From Henckelia pumila (Eukaryota > Streptophyta > Magnoliopsida > Lamiales > Gesneriaceae), in the NCBI RefSeq assembly GCF_033568475.1, contig NW_027331833.1, positions 62,001 through 126,000 of the forward strand: DNA of 64,000 nucleotides, written 5' to 3'. Each line of letters opens with the position of its first letter. The stretch's first letter is position 1. The notes under the pieces are model-generated. The model made no database searches, was not told the origin of the DNA, and worked only from the letters and a program-made list of their open reading frames with translations. A program made the translations under genes and the position numbers. Below, one piece after another: positions 42,916 through 54,987 of the stretch.

Positions 42916-43960
42916 CAAATTAATACTTTTGACATAAAAAAATAATATTTTAATTGTAAAAACTAATACTTTTGACATAAAAAGTAATATTTTTAAGTTA
43001 AATCAGTAGAGTATATATTACAAAGTAATTTTGAAATAAAAAATAATATTTTTGCAATAAAAACTAATATTTTTCATATGAAAATTAATAATTTTCGTTC
43101 TAAATGTTTTAAATATTTTTCAGTCAAATAAAAATATAATACAAACTAATAATTTTGACATAAAAAATAATATTTTTTTCGTAAATATTAATACTTTTGA
43201 CATAAAAATTAATAGAAAAAACTGCAATTTTGGTCATTTATGTTTGTCACTTTGCGATTTCGGTCCTCTATGTTTTCATATTTCAGTTTTAGTCCTACAT
43301 GTTTCGATTTTTGACAGTTTCAGTCTTTTTTAATCGAAAATGCTTACGTGAAACTATACACATCAGCACTGCATTTGTGCCACATTAGAAAAAGGACTAA
43401 AATTGCCAAAAAAAAGATAGAGGACTAAAACTGAAATCTGAAAATATAAAGGACCAAAATCGCAAATTGACAAATATACATGACTAAAAAATCAATTTTC
43501 CCAAATTAATATTTTGGCATAAAAAACATATATTACAAAATAATGTTTGTGAAATACAATAATACTTTGACCATGAAAATTAATACGTTTGCGGGAAAAA
43601 CTAATACGTTTAACATAAAAACTAATAGTTTCATTCAAATAATCAGATATTACAAATTAATATTTTTTAAATAAAAAATATTACTTTTAAGTAAAAACTA
43701 ATCCTTTTGACATTAAAATTATAATTTTTCAATCAAATTAGCATATATTACAAAATAAAACTGACATAAAAAAGTAATATTTTAATCATGAAAACTAATA
43801 CTTTTTAACTCGCCAGCAACATTTTTAAGTCAAATAAACATATATTACAAATTAATATCTTTGACATAAATATAATTTGCTTTCATCTTAATCTTTATGA
43901 TTGCCAAAATTGTTCCGAATTCCCATCTCAATTATTACGCTATACACTTCTTCGATTTGG
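42916..43960. repeat. AT-rich degenerate tandem repeats with a MITE
   Basis: Text of the type CTAATACTTTTGACATAAAA and AATAATATTTTTAAGT recurs about every 30-45 bases from 42920 to 43870, interrupted by the MITE at 43215-43502. No gene. Confidence 0.7.
43215..43502. mobile_element. Mutator-type MITE, copy B (288 bp)
   Basis: Imperfect long inverted repeats (GAAAAAACTGCAATTTTGGTC at the left, GGGAAAATTG... when the right end is read backwards). Exact 9-bp duplication AAATTAATA at 43206-43214 and 43503-43511. Same family as 18568-18881. Confidence 0.9.
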
Positions 43961-43968
43961 CTAAAATC

Positions 43969-44310
43969 TCACGAGCTCTTTCCAGGAAAGAAGCTCATAC
44001 AAATTGGAGGATGAACCTTAGCTAAAGCAAGTATCGATGACGGAAGAATCCACAATCCATCGCCACATATCGAACCTGAAGCCACTGCTGGCACCATCAA
44101 ACCAGCCTTCCTATTGTCAACCTTACGCCAAACAAAAACCGCCAAACTCCCCACACACATATCAATAGCAAAATAAGCCCCCACAATAAACGACACAGCC
44201 ATAGCCATCGGTAGAGGAACCCATTTTCCGAACTTATCGAGTATGACATCTCTCAACAGATTAGTCAACAGAAGAAATGCAAAAAAACCCATAACAGAGT
44301 TGCAAGCAGC
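43969..44310 (-). pseudogene. YSL (yellow stripe-like) metal-nicotianamine transporter, C-terminal fragment
   Basis: Minus-strand frame of about 107 residues. It has FFAFLLLTNLLRDVI, KWVPLPMAMAVSFIVGAYFAID, MCVGSLAVFVWRKVD, MVPAVASGSICGDGLWIL and LPSSILALAKVHPPICM. These are the last two to three membrane segments and the hallmark end of the OPT/YSL family, which moves metal-nicotianamine complexes across membranes. The rest of the protein (about 550 residues) is absent. The frame is open to its stop, and the last few residues differ from family norm. The upstream side at 44290-44350 is non-YSL sequence with a short direct repeat (AAGGAGCTTTATATT twice). A captured or relic terminal exon. Confidence 0.9.
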
Positions 44311-44778
44311 CTATAAGGAGCTTTATATTTGGGTATACAAGTGCATAAGGAGCTTTATATTCACCATCGGAATTCCCCACGTCAAAGACCTTGTAAAAGA
44401 GGAAGAATGACAGAGGAGCCAGTGAGAATTGAAACCAGTTATAAAGTCACTAGAAAACAGTTCAAGAGTAAAATGCTTTATCAAATTCTAGAACAGGGTC
44501 GAGCGAAATTTAATGATACCGAAACTATCTTTCCACAATCACCTACAGCCAATTCTCTCACACACCTACTATCAAATGCCAACACAAACTACACCAACCA
44601 ACAACAACTTATTACTGCTGATAAGTGCATTTTATGCACTCAATTTGCATATGATTTAACTTGAATTTTGAGATGTATCGAGCGGTTTTATGGGTATTTG
44701 TGTTGTTGTTTTTGTGATATGCATGGAATTGACAAAATATGAAGAATCTAAAAAATGGGATTTTTATGGTGAAATAAG

Positions 44779-44965
44779 CAGCGCCTCAGCACTTAAAAGA
44801 AGCGTTGCAGCGCTAGACACGCGAAGCAGTAGCACCTCAGCGCTAGGAGTCAAGCGCTGCAGCGCTTGACATACACAGATGAAAAAAGGATAAGTAGCGC
44901 GGCAGCGCTGTAGGTACGAAAGAAGAGCACCTTAGCGCTAGATGACTAGTGTTGCAGCGCCAAAG
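44779..44965. repeat. AGCGCTGCAGCGCT palindrome cluster, solo LTR
   Basis: About nine variants (AGCGTTGCAGCGCT, AAGCGCTGCAGCGCTT, AGCGCGGCAGCGCT, AGTGTTGCAGCGCC, with half-copies such as CAGCGCT) in 185 bp of otherwise AT-rich sequence, ending about 80 bp before the TATA box. Confidence 0.8.
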
Positions 44966-45044
44966 CGGGAACCAGAAAAAAATAGAGTTTCGAGATTTTG
45001 AAAGACACGACTTTGCGGGCTTTATTTGACGGGATTTTGGGAGA

Positions 45045-45050
45045 TATAAA
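45045..45050 (+). promoter_or_regulatory. TATA box of the 44.6 kb solo LTR
   Basis: GATATAAAAGAGGC context, downstream of the palindrome cluster; the equivalent site in the sister LTR is 59151-59157. Confidence 0.6.
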
Positions 45051-46006
45051 AGAGGCAACAATCACACATAGAAAGGGAAGGATCAAGCCGCAAAAATCAG
45101 AGAGCACATCACGCACGAGAGAAGGGAATCGAGAGATGTGGGTTGCACAAGTTTGAAGAATTGGAAGCACGGAGCACCTACGAATACGAAGAACGCGCAA
45201 GCTGGGGACAGAGTCGCACTCTTGGCTTCGTTATTCTTAACTTTCTCTTTTAAACTTTGCAAATTGATGTCTAGTTTTCTAAACATGCTTAGTTTTTGTT
45301 TTGCTCGAATCATGAACTAAAATTTTGAATCTAGAGGATGATGTAGCTTAGTTAAAACAACTTCTATGACTTTTTGATTTATTTAATTGAATTCCTCTAA
45401 TTTGATTGTCTTTTATAAATCTGATTGTCTTTCAATTACTTGATCACTAATTGAAGTGTTATATTTATTTGAAATCTGACACTCGGGAGAGGGGATTTTG
45501 AATAGAATAATTGGAAAATACATTGTTGCATGTTTATATAGTTCGGGAGACATATAACGTCAGCAAAGCTTGAATAAGAACATCGTTTTTAAGTTTAGAT
45601 TTTTAATAGGGATATTGAAATCAAAACTTACTTGATAAATTCTATTTGTTGCTTGAGAAAAGGAAATAGAAATAAATAAGTATTCTTGGCTATTAAACGA
45701 AAGGAATTCATGAATATAAATTAATTAGAAGTAGTTGTTGTCAGAACCAAGTAAAATCAAAACCTCTAAATATTTTCTCTCATTGATATTCTCTCAATTG
45801 TGTTATTTGTGTATTAGCTTTTCTAGTTAATTTATTTAACTTTGAAAAAATCTCATATTTAATTTTCTAAATAAAGTCTAGCCTATTTTAATGACAAGCG
45901 TTAATATAATTTTCAACACGTACTCCTCGTGGGAACGATACTCTACTCATTATATATTAAAACTTGACACCGTGCACTTGCGAGCAAGAAAATACGCAAC
46001 AACTGC

Positions 46007-47009
46007 CAACACAAATGATCTTGGAAGCTGGAATATACTGATGCAAGGAGCTCCCACTTAAGCAACAACTTCCTCTTCCTGAAGCAGCATCTCATCAAAT
46101 CAAAGTGCCACACTCCTGATATCCATATGCAAAAAATATGTAAATCACAACAGCCTCGTAGACAATAAGCACTTTATAGTGTTGAAGAACAATCAATTTG
46201 AATTCATGAAGCAAAATACTAATTAGAACTAATTCTCTAAATTAAAATAAGTTTGTTTAACTTTGGAGAGGGAACATTTTCAATATGAAAGAAACTGGAT
46301 ATAGCATGATTCATGTCTTATTTCAGGCACATCGATCTTAAACACAACACAACACGAATTTTTTCTAGAATAACTTTCAAAAAGCAAACTACGTGCATGT
46401 AAGCTCACTCACAATGCTGCTAACGCAATCACAAGCATACAAGCTCAATACGTACACATTGACGATTTGGGACAGACCCAGTAGAAGGGGGTAAAGAGGG
46501 CTCCTCCCAAACGAATTGAATCACCTTGCTAAACTGTTGGGTCACCTTCAAACACAATTCATGATCAACTGCTCATAACACTCAACATTCTAGAATAACT
46601 TTAAAAAAGAACAAGCAAACAACTACATTAGTTTAAGCTTACTCAATGTGCTGCTAATGCAATTTGTAATGTAGTTTTATACTCAGATTTTACCTGCCCC
46701 TTTTGTCCTGAAGAGTCCACTGTCACGAATCGTCACCTTTCTGGGCATTCCAGAAATCTATAAAGTATGGTGTCTTGTAGAGGTTGCATAAATTCTAGAA
46801 CTCTCTAGTTTATTCATGCTCTAAACTTGTGTAGAGTACTTTAGAATTCACGTGTACATATAGAATTGAATAGAATCATGTAGAAGGAAACATCTAGACT
46901 TGTGTATATGCTAGAAGCTTCTGAAGAATTAATCTCTACCATCGGATCAAAGCGATCTTTGTCATTCATTTTAGAAAGTCACTACTATAAAAGTGTGAAG
47001 CCCTCATTT
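46007..47009. other. no recognisable gene
   Basis: Moderately AT-rich. A direct repeat of CTAGAATAACTTT...AAACAA...GTAAGCTCACTC-like text occurs at 46365-46440 and 46590-46665. Otherwise nothing identified. Confidence 0.4.
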
Positions 47010-47290
47010 CACTACAAGAAAAAAGGCTAAAGATAACGGTGAAAGACGGTTTTCGTAGGCATTTTAAAACTGTCGTTAAAGGTTGTGTTGTTAAAGGGGG
47101 TGCTCAAGACAACGGTTAAAAACTGTTGTCTTTGAATGAAAAGACAACAGTTTTACAACGTTGAAAAACAGTTGTCTTTTCCTTCAAAGACAACGGTTTT
47201 TTAACCGTTGTATTTGAGCACCTCCTTTAACAAATAGCCTTTAACATCAGTTTTAAACGGCCTACGACAACGGTTTAAAAATGTTTTCTT
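47010..47290 (+). mobile_element. left end of an outer CACTA-like element (CACTA-1)
   Basis: Starts CACTACAAGAAAAAAGGCTA, the plant CACTA terminus. It is followed by subterminal repeats of GACAACGG/CCGTTGTC type that pair with each other over 47035-47275, the two arms meeting near 47155. The partner end is not next to this copy. The repeat style recurs at 56115-56265, suggesting that is the eroded other end. Confidence 0.7.
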
Positions 47291-47499
47291 TTTTTATATA
47301 TAAAAAAATAAATAAAATTAAATACACAATTTTTTAGTATTATAAATAATTTAAAATAAAAAATTCGAAAATAAAATTTAATATACAATTTTCCAACATT
47401 AGAAAAAAATATTTACAACATTCTGGAAAATTTCATAAGAAACCAATAAAATGACAAAGAATTACACCAATAAACAAAGGTACACTACAAGAAAATCTT

Positions 47500-47720
47500 G
47501 AATTAACAACTCTTAAAAGACAACAATTTTAATAAAAAATGTTGTCTTTGAGCGTTTTTTATTAATAAAAAACAACAATTTTTTAAAAAATGTTGTCTTT
47601 CACCCCTCAAACACAACAATTTTTAAAAAAATATTGTTGATAACTTGTGGTCTATAAGCGTTCTTTTGAGATCTATTTTGGAAGCAAGCACAACAATTTT
47701 TTAATATGTTGTCTTTTAGC
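47500..47720. repeat. CACTA-2 left subterminal repeats
   Basis: Four or more copies of ACAACAATTTTTAA / TGTTGTCTTT in both orientations, able to fold. Confidence 0.7.
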
Positions 47721-48088
47721 TCTATACAATGGGAAATCACGGCAATGCCTTCTTATTTGTCGTAACCCTCAACCTGACACCTTCATTGATGCACAACACC
47801 TTTGTTTGCCACCTAAATTTCTTAATTGAGGGGTTTTGAAGCCCTCGTCCTGAGCTTCAATTCAAGCCATAAATCAACAAGTTTGAGCAAGAATCAGTCC
47901 GAATCGAAGCTATCCCGATAAGTTTTGTATGAGCATCGTTACTCGCGCAGTGATTCTCCAATTTTCCTCCGCCTTCAAACGATTTTCCTTTCGATACGCT
48001 CAACTGAAGCTTTTCAGCCAATAGGATTTTCGATAGAAAGAAAGTTTGGTTGGGTGGCGGTTGCAGTGTGATAGAGCTTGCAGTTGTT

Positions 48089-48592
48089 ATGGATTCTGGA
48101 CGGAAAAGAGGAAGACCAGACCCCGTGTTTTTTGGGAATGGTGGTTTCAAGAGGCCCAAGTAAGGTTAGAGTTTGATCTTCGTCGTTTTCGCCTAAAAAT
48201 ATTCGCTTTCTTTTGTTTTTATTGATTTAGAATTTTTTATTTTGGTGTACGAGTGGTGCTGGACTGCTGTATTGATGATTTAATGTTGAGTGTCTAAATG
48301 GGTGTTTGATGTTTTTGATGACTTTTGAGCTAATTTTTATCTTCAAGATTGCGGTACATACTAAAATCCAAAAGTTGGACTCTTCTTGATTAGCTCATAC
48401 TGGATATTTTAAATTTATGATATTTATGTTGGCGTGGCTGGATCTGGATATTTTATAGGTTATGTATATGGTTGTGAAAGTCATTGAAATATTGAACTGA
48501 ATTAAGGAAATTAATTTTCTCGTACAGAAATGGACTTCTTTACTGGTGTAGGAAGCAAATCAAAGCCATGCACGAAGTTTTTCAGGTTCTAA
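48089..48592 (+). pseudogene. CCCH zinc-finger protein gene, first two exons captured by CACTA-2
   Basis: Exon 1 begins at the ATG at 48089: MDSGRKRGRPDPVFFGNGGF, the N-terminus of a plant CCCH/KH zinc-finger family (Arabidopsis C3H14-like). It ends at a donor-like AA-GTAAGG near 48159. After about 375 bp of intron-like sequence comes exon 2 (acceptor CGTACAG, from about 48538): EMDFFTGVGSKSKPCTKFF, the stretch just before the first zinc finger, ending at TTTTTCAG-GTTCT. The fingers are absent. The two exons would not join in the family frame and read-through of exon 1 stops at 48161, so no functional protein. Retained introns show DNA-level capture, not retrocopying. Confidence 0.85.
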
Positions 48593-51500
48593 TCTTAATC
48601 CATGAAAAAATAAGCACTCTATTCTGAAATTTTTAGTGAAGTTTGGCGAATATTGTGTTATGAAAATTCAGGCAAGATTGAATTTATTCAGACTTGAACT
48701 TTAACCTCAGAATTGTAGCGTTATTATACCACTCGTACTCTATTAAATGTAAGAACTTTTATGTGGTCAAATATGTTTTTAATACCTGCTGTATAAACAA
48801 TTAATGTAGGAAGCTATCCCGATAAGTCTTGTATAAACAATTAATGTAGGAGGCAGTGATTGATTTCAGGCTTCAATCTGAAGTTTCGGACCAAGGAGAT
48901 GGGCAGATGCTTTACAATATTCTTTTAGAAATTTTCAGCATCAGGTTTCTCACCATTTGCATATATATGCTTTAGGTATATATATATGTGGGATTTTGAA
49001 AATATTGAAACTTATAATTAATATAATGTTGCATTGAAGGTGCTACCAATGTGTAAAGAGCTACTATTGCTGGAATCGAAGCCTAAAAATATGTGGCACT
49101 TGATATTGAAGACGCAATAGCATATCAATAAATTAATATTATGGGATAAGCTTTTTCTTGGAGAGTTGCCAACATTGGAACTTCTTGAAATTCACTTAGG
49201 CGCCAAGAGGGTATTCCCAGTAATTTATTTCGTTCATTATTATATAATAAGAATAATATTAGTTTAAAATCTGGTTATATGTGTACGAAGATGTGTGTAT
49301 TATGTTTAAAAAATAAGAAATTGATGAATGGTTTAAAGATTCAACACGAGCTTTATGGTTAAGGTGCTCACTTGCATTAAAGGGCTGCACCTGGTGTCGA
49401 TGTACAAAGGCAGATGTTGCCAAGTCTTAAGCCTAGATGATGGTTTCTCGAATTCTAACATCGATTATTCAGCCAATTTGTATATATGTGATCTGGAAAA
49501 CTTCTGGTTTGGGGGAGGATGCTAATGGATGGTACAATTTTTTTTTTCTGGATTCATAAATACAGAATGCTTGGATACCTCTTCATGATATTCAGGACGT
49601 GCCAGATTTTATAGTTGTTTTTTAATCTATAGGAATGGTTCTGATGCGGAATCTAAGCCTCGTTTATTTTGGCTGTAAGAACAAGTCAACTTAAAATTTT
49701 CACATCAGTACACTTCCTTCCATCTACTTGCAAAATGTTTCTCCGAACATCATTGAGTATAGTTGAGATGAAAATCCAGCCATCCACCATCTTAATTTTT
49801 TGATGACCGCATGGACAAGAGTTATTGTTGACAATAAGGATAATGTAAAATTGTTCGATAGAAAAATTTCAGCGACTTGGTGTTAATGCCTAGAGAATTC
49901 CCATGCTTGTAGAACTCTTTTCTCTTTCATTTATGTTTTTGTAAAAAAAAAATTACATTCTTGTGCATTCTCTCCCTAAAATTAAATCATTGGTCATTGT
50001 TGTGCTTTTGAAGTCTGAATTCTTCCTATGGATCACTTATAATGCTTTAAGTGAAAGTAGTTTGGTTAGAGTAATCAAACAATGGTGTCTGTCTACTTCA
50101 GTAAGAATTTGGCATTGAATTTCGGTGAAATAATTTCTATGTTTTCTTCGGTTTTGGACTTCATCTCTGGATTAGATGTAATTTTGATAGATATCTGTAT
50201 GTTTTCTATCTCAGATTGCAACATATGACCATAAATATGATTTAGCAGAGGAAGAAGCTGACCGAAAAAACAGGAAGAAGAAATGATCAGTAGATGTGCA
50301 AGTTGGACAGACCTTTAAATTAAAACATGTGCCTGAACATGATGATGTAATTAAAAAGAGCAATGCTGCTGCTAAAAGATGTGCAAACTGAGGGTTTTTC
50401 TGTTCCAACTGATATTTTTTATTATGGTGCAAAAGGAGGTTCAAGTATATATGTACCTCGTGTTTAACACTGAATATTCACAACATTATACTATTATGGT
50501 TCCATTGTTATTGATGATTAACTTTATAATATTATTTATTTTTTTATTCATATGGAATTGTCCGCTAGGATGAACCATCCAGGGAAAGCAAAAGTGAAAT
50601 CTGAGATGTTCAGGTAGACAAAAGCACCAGTACAATGTATTGAATTTGTGTATATATGGCTTTTAGTGTAACAATAGATTCATGGTCCAATAAAGTTTAA
50701 ACTAACATGTTCATCATAGAATTAAAAGATGAAAACTATTGTTTTTCCTGCTTTTGAAAATGCACTTTTATGTATTAGTAAGACATTGTTTGAGGATGAC
50801 TTTCTCAACTTCATTTGCCTTTTATTTTTATCTTCAAAATTGAACTCCATCTCTGTCCTGGATATTTTGTTTTCAATATCATAATTTCGATAATCCATTT
50901 GTTTCATGATGCTGGCATTTCTGTGTTAAAAAATTTGGCCATTTTTTTATTGCAATCAGGTTGGAGAAGAGAGTGATTGTGTATATTTGTGACAGTCAAA
51001 GTGTTCATGACATATATGACACAAATTGAAGTAATCCAGTTGGTACGCTGAGTTCTTTTCTGAACAATTCTTGATTTTATCTTTGTGTGTGATATAGAAT
51101 CCTTCATATGAGTACAAATATTATTCCGTGAAGAATCTTATCAATTAATCATGCATCCAACTCAACTACTGACGCTTTTCTGATAATTGTATGGCTCAAT
51201 ATCTGCATAAAATTGAAAATATTCTGAAGTGAAAATGATACTAATATTTAGTTTTTCAAATTTTTGTGATTTACAAACTTGTTTTGCTCTATTTTATATA
51301 GATTTCTTCGCTTTTATCTCTTATATATACGAGCCTCGAAGAAATAAAACTAGGAGTTTAATATGGCTTTTGTCAAAGTATATTTATTTTAGTATGAGTT
51401 TAAAGATATTATTCTTTAGGTTTTTTATTTACTTGTTGAATTGTGTTAATGATTTTTTTTGTTTGTTGAATAATTTACAGTTTGGATATACAAAGTAAAG

Positions 51501-51744
51501 GAAAAGAGATCGTTGCGACTCTTATGAGAAATCTCGGATCAAGAAAGTGCAGTTTTGAAATAAACAGTATTGGATCGAGTTATCAAAATTAATGCATAGC
51601 TTATTTTAATTTCTAAACTTCACGGAATTAGGATTTAAATTTTGAGTGATTTTTAATATTGAATATTATTTTCGAATTTTGAATTTTTAATGATAACAAT
51701 ATTTAAAACTGTATATTAAATTTTAAAAATTTTTTGTTTTTTTA

Positions 51745-52032
51745 ATAAAAAAGACAACAGTTTTTTCTTGTTGTCGTAGATTTTTAAAACTGTTGTTAAA
51801 ACTCCTATTGTTAAAACACGCGCTCAAAGACAACATGTTAAAATCGTTATCTTTGAAGCCAAAGACAATAGTTTTTTATTGTTGTAAAACTATTGTCTTT
51901 GAAGGCAATGACAACAAAAAAAAATTGTTGTCTTTGAGCGCATTTTTTAACAACAGGGGTTTTAACAACATTTTTATATGGGCTAAGACAACAACAAAAA
52001 AAATGTTGTTGTTAGCCTTTTCTCTTGTAGTG
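51745..52032. repeat. CACTA-2 right subterminal repeats
   Basis: Repeated GACAACA...GTTGTC blocks with a nearly palindromic layout (51750-52015): TTTTTAACAACAGGGGTTTTAA pairs with TTAAAACTCCTATTGTTAAAA. Followed by the CACTA terminus. Confidence 0.75.
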
Positions 52033-52557
52033 GTAAAGAGGTCGCACTGCAACTCCCAGCACTCCTTCACTTGCTGAAGTCTTTTTCTTTTTTCGGTTTT
52101 CCGATGTTCTTCCCAATACTGTTAAAAACACATGCTCGATTAAAGATATATATTTCAAATTAGAAACCATAATTGTACATTGATGCCAACAAAGACGAGA
52201 AAGAGTCATACCACAAATAATCATAAAACAACGAAGGTTTGTACAGAGGCACAATAGTTTATTGATTCTATTTGGGTCCTTTTGCATGTATAAATATTGG
52301 TTTTTAAGCTTTCCTTCCAGTATCAAGTTATATGTTTAAGATATGTGAAAAGGTAAATGATTGATAAAGCATATAAAATCCCTCTCCTGATTCCGGAAAT
52401 CTCTTAGCACTCACTACCTACGATTAGTAAAATATACAGATTAAATTTTCTTGTGAGCCTTCGGTCCAAAATGCTAAGATTCCAACCAAGACATTACACT
52501 AAACAGGTCGTCTGATTAGTTTAACTCACAAACAAGGCAAATCAAACTAAAAGCATT

Positions 52558-52634
52558 CTACTTCGATCCAAGGAATAACTCTCGCAGTGCATGATAGGCA
52601 TCCTGAGAGCTTCGAGCCAGTCTCTGCGGAATTC
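52558..52634 (-). pseudogene. exon-like patch, unknown gene
   Basis: Minus strand, after an ATATGCAG acceptor-like site, the frame IPQRLARSSQDAYHALRELF continues three codons to a TAG. It looks like a real terminal exon, but I cannot name the family. Same strand as the other fragments in this block. Confidence 0.4.
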
Positions 52635-53478
52635 TGCATATACAGCAACCTAGCAGCTCATAAGAATTAGATAAGAATAATAAGGGAACAAAAGAGCACA
52701 TGTAGAACAATAAAATATGAAATCATCAGAAATCAGTATCCTCTTTCTATCATTACATATTTAAGCAGCATAGTATATGCATAACGTTACTTGTTGATTC
52801 TTTATATATAGTATGCATCGACTATGCTGCTTAAAAATGTATTGATAGATAATTATAGAAAAGAGAATTCAGCGCTTAAGAGATTTTCTCACAAAAGCCT
52901 GCATCCACGCCTCAGTGCCTCTGAGAGCATAAACTCTATAAACATCGCTTAGTTTAAATTGCAAAAATCACTTCTTATTGCCTATAGGTGAAAATATATT
53001 GGGGGTAAATCTCGTAGGAAATGGTTCGTAAACAAAATCATATTACAGACATTAATTCAAAGTGGAAAAGTAAAGGCTAATTGGAAGCGTTTTCAAGTTA
53101 ACTTTATCGCATAAATTGTTGTAGAGTGTAGTCTCATGGAAAGAGTCCTGCCCTAAGTTTGTTTAAACTGCCATAGATATTTGAAAAGCTTGTTTGGATA
53201 CAAGATCAAATATTAACAGCAAAGTCATACCTTATACAGTCTAAGGACACCAAACAAACTGGACAACAAATAAACTTGAGCGAAGCATAAGTCTGTGTTT
53301 TCTGCAAGACTACAACATTCGACGAGTATTACCTGAAATGGAATTAAATAACTTTCGAAATAAGTTGATCTGGAAACATAAAAATGAAGATGCAATACTC
53401 ATGTAAAAGTGTGTCGAACGCAGAAGGGTACATACGAAGTCAAATAGGAGATGATACAACAAAGCAAGCGTTGCCCTT

Positions 53479-53557
53479 TCAGGTGTGCACATAATTAGCC
53501 GCCATCATTAGTTCCAAAGTCATTTCAGGTTCAATGTGGAATTCAGATTCTTTGCCA
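53479..53557 (-). pseudogene. Elongin C, last exon only
   Basis: Minus strand, after acceptor TTTCTATAG: frame GKESEFHIEPEMTLELMMAA then NYVHT and a TGA stop. This matches the end of plant Elongin C (a Skp1-fold adaptor that joins Elongin A or SOCS/BC-box proteins to cullin), including the terminal helix that closes the fold. The splice phase and stop are intact. The upstream exons that should lie at higher coordinates were not found before 55000, where unrelated gene pieces begin. A relic or captured exon, not a working gene. Confidence 0.85.
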
Positions 53558-54987
53558 CTATAGAAAACAAGTCCATAAGAAATCTCCCACATAATGATTC
53601 AAACCAAAATTCAAGGCTTCAATGCCACAAACACAATTTTTAATAATTAATGCACGAGGATATGATTCTTAAAATGCTTTAACCCAAGAAACTTTCAAAG
53701 CAGATCCGCTGATGCAGAATATTTGCTAAATGAAGACATCATCAAAAGTTATCCAAAATGACATTATCCTTCACAGAGCTTATTTCCATAAAAATAACAA
53801 AAAACTTATAATTAAATATTCCTCCAATAATAACTCACTAAGCAAATAACTTTGATGGTTAATTACTTGGTCATGAGTTATATTAATCATCCAAATTAAT
53901 TGTTTGATAACCTGACAGCCCAAAAGGTTCTGTGCATGATTCTTTAACAAAATGGAGGGAATGAACACTTACTTTTAGTTTCAAGCACTTAACATGTGAA
54001 ACATTATTTATTTGCCTACGCCAGAAAATACTCACTCCTAGGCTTCTTATGCTCACCCTTTACTCTAGTCCTGCTCACCTGAATCACTATTTGAAGAACA
54101 TATATATTTCCAGCCAGAGGATTAATACCCAACTCACTGAGAGAATACATATCAGAGAAAGTCAATATCACTAAATCAAGTGATATTCATATTTATCCGT
54201 GTTATAGTGAATTTGACTTCTCCACCCTGGCTCATGTTGTGGCCAATTTACCTTGCCATACACGAGCAATATTGATGAAATTAATCCCATCATCCCAAGT
54301 CATTAGCACAATGTTCTTTCATCACTGTAAAACATGTAATCAGAACAAGTAAACAAGTACCAAAAATGCTTTCATAAAACAAGTTAAACTTTGAACAAAT
54401 ATCATCATGATGATCCTTTTAAAGTGGAGAACATCCTATTTTAGCAACCTTAATGTCGTCACTTACGAACCTATATATATGATGATCCAACAAGATCCAT
54501 GAATACAACGGATAACTATTAACTCCAAGTAGTCAGACAGCAGCACCTCTGGTTAATATATAAAATAACAAAGCAGGCATGATAATGCATGTCTAGCTGT
54601 TCGGACAGTGAATAAACTCATTTTTGCAGGTAACGATGACGCCGGTAACTCGTGGCTACTAGCTAATTTCATTCAAATTCAAATAATTCAATACAAAAGC
54701 ATAACTAGGCCATTAGATAACAAAACCCCCCTTGACAGACAAGAAAGAATGCTAATACAACTTTATGAAAGTTGCTCGACCAAACCAAATTTCAATAGAA
54801 TTTTCTTCTGGTTAAAGTCCAGCATTTCACTCAAGCTACAATGTATGTGCTTTTGCTTCAAAAGTTTTTGCCTCGACTCTAACTTTTTCTTCAAACCGTG
54901 CCTAAAGAAATCAGGATAATCAGCAATTTCGCTATATATTATACACCAACAAATCTTCCAGCTAAAGTACAGAACAACAACCACAAA

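Larger units (their letters stand above)
44619..46001 (+). mobile_element. solo LTR (1383 bp), TSD ACTGC
   Basis: Begins TGATAAGTGCATTTTATGCA and ends ACGCAACA. Exact 5-bp duplication ACTGC at 44614-44618 and 46002-46006. Same family as 58691-60202 (shared start, CTCGGGAGAG...GATTTTGAATAG, and a TGCGAGC segment near the end). TATAAA at 45045-45050 follows a GC-palindrome cluster. Probably Ty3/gypsy, unclassified. Confidence 0.93.
47483..52032. mobile_element. inner CACTA element (CACTA-2), 4.55 kb, TSD GTA
   Basis: Left terminus CACTACAAGAAAATC at 47483. Right terminus, read backwards from 52032, is CACTACAAGAGAAAAGG. The flanking trinucleotide GTA is at 47480-47482 and 52033-52035, the 3-bp duplication expected for this superfamily. 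Both ends carry subterminal repeats (TTGTCTTT / AAAGACAA type). No transposase motif was found; the middle carries a gene fragment (48089-48585) and exon-like patches at 48870-48945 (after TTTCAG, before GTTTCT) and 50216-50295 (frame with YDHKYDLAEEEADRKNRKK), neither of which I can name. Non-autonomous. Confidence 0.75.

Noticed and set aside
50216..50400. Gene exon with YDHKYDLAEEEADRKNRKK
   Set aside because: Exon-like composition and acceptor, but I cannot name a family; left as a note within CACTA-2, not called as a gene.
47010..52032. One CACTA element spanning 47010-52032
   Set aside because: The terminus at 47010 shares GGCTAA with the right end, but its flank (TTT) does not match GTA at 52033. 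The terminus at 47483 has the matching GTA, so a nested arrangement is preferred.
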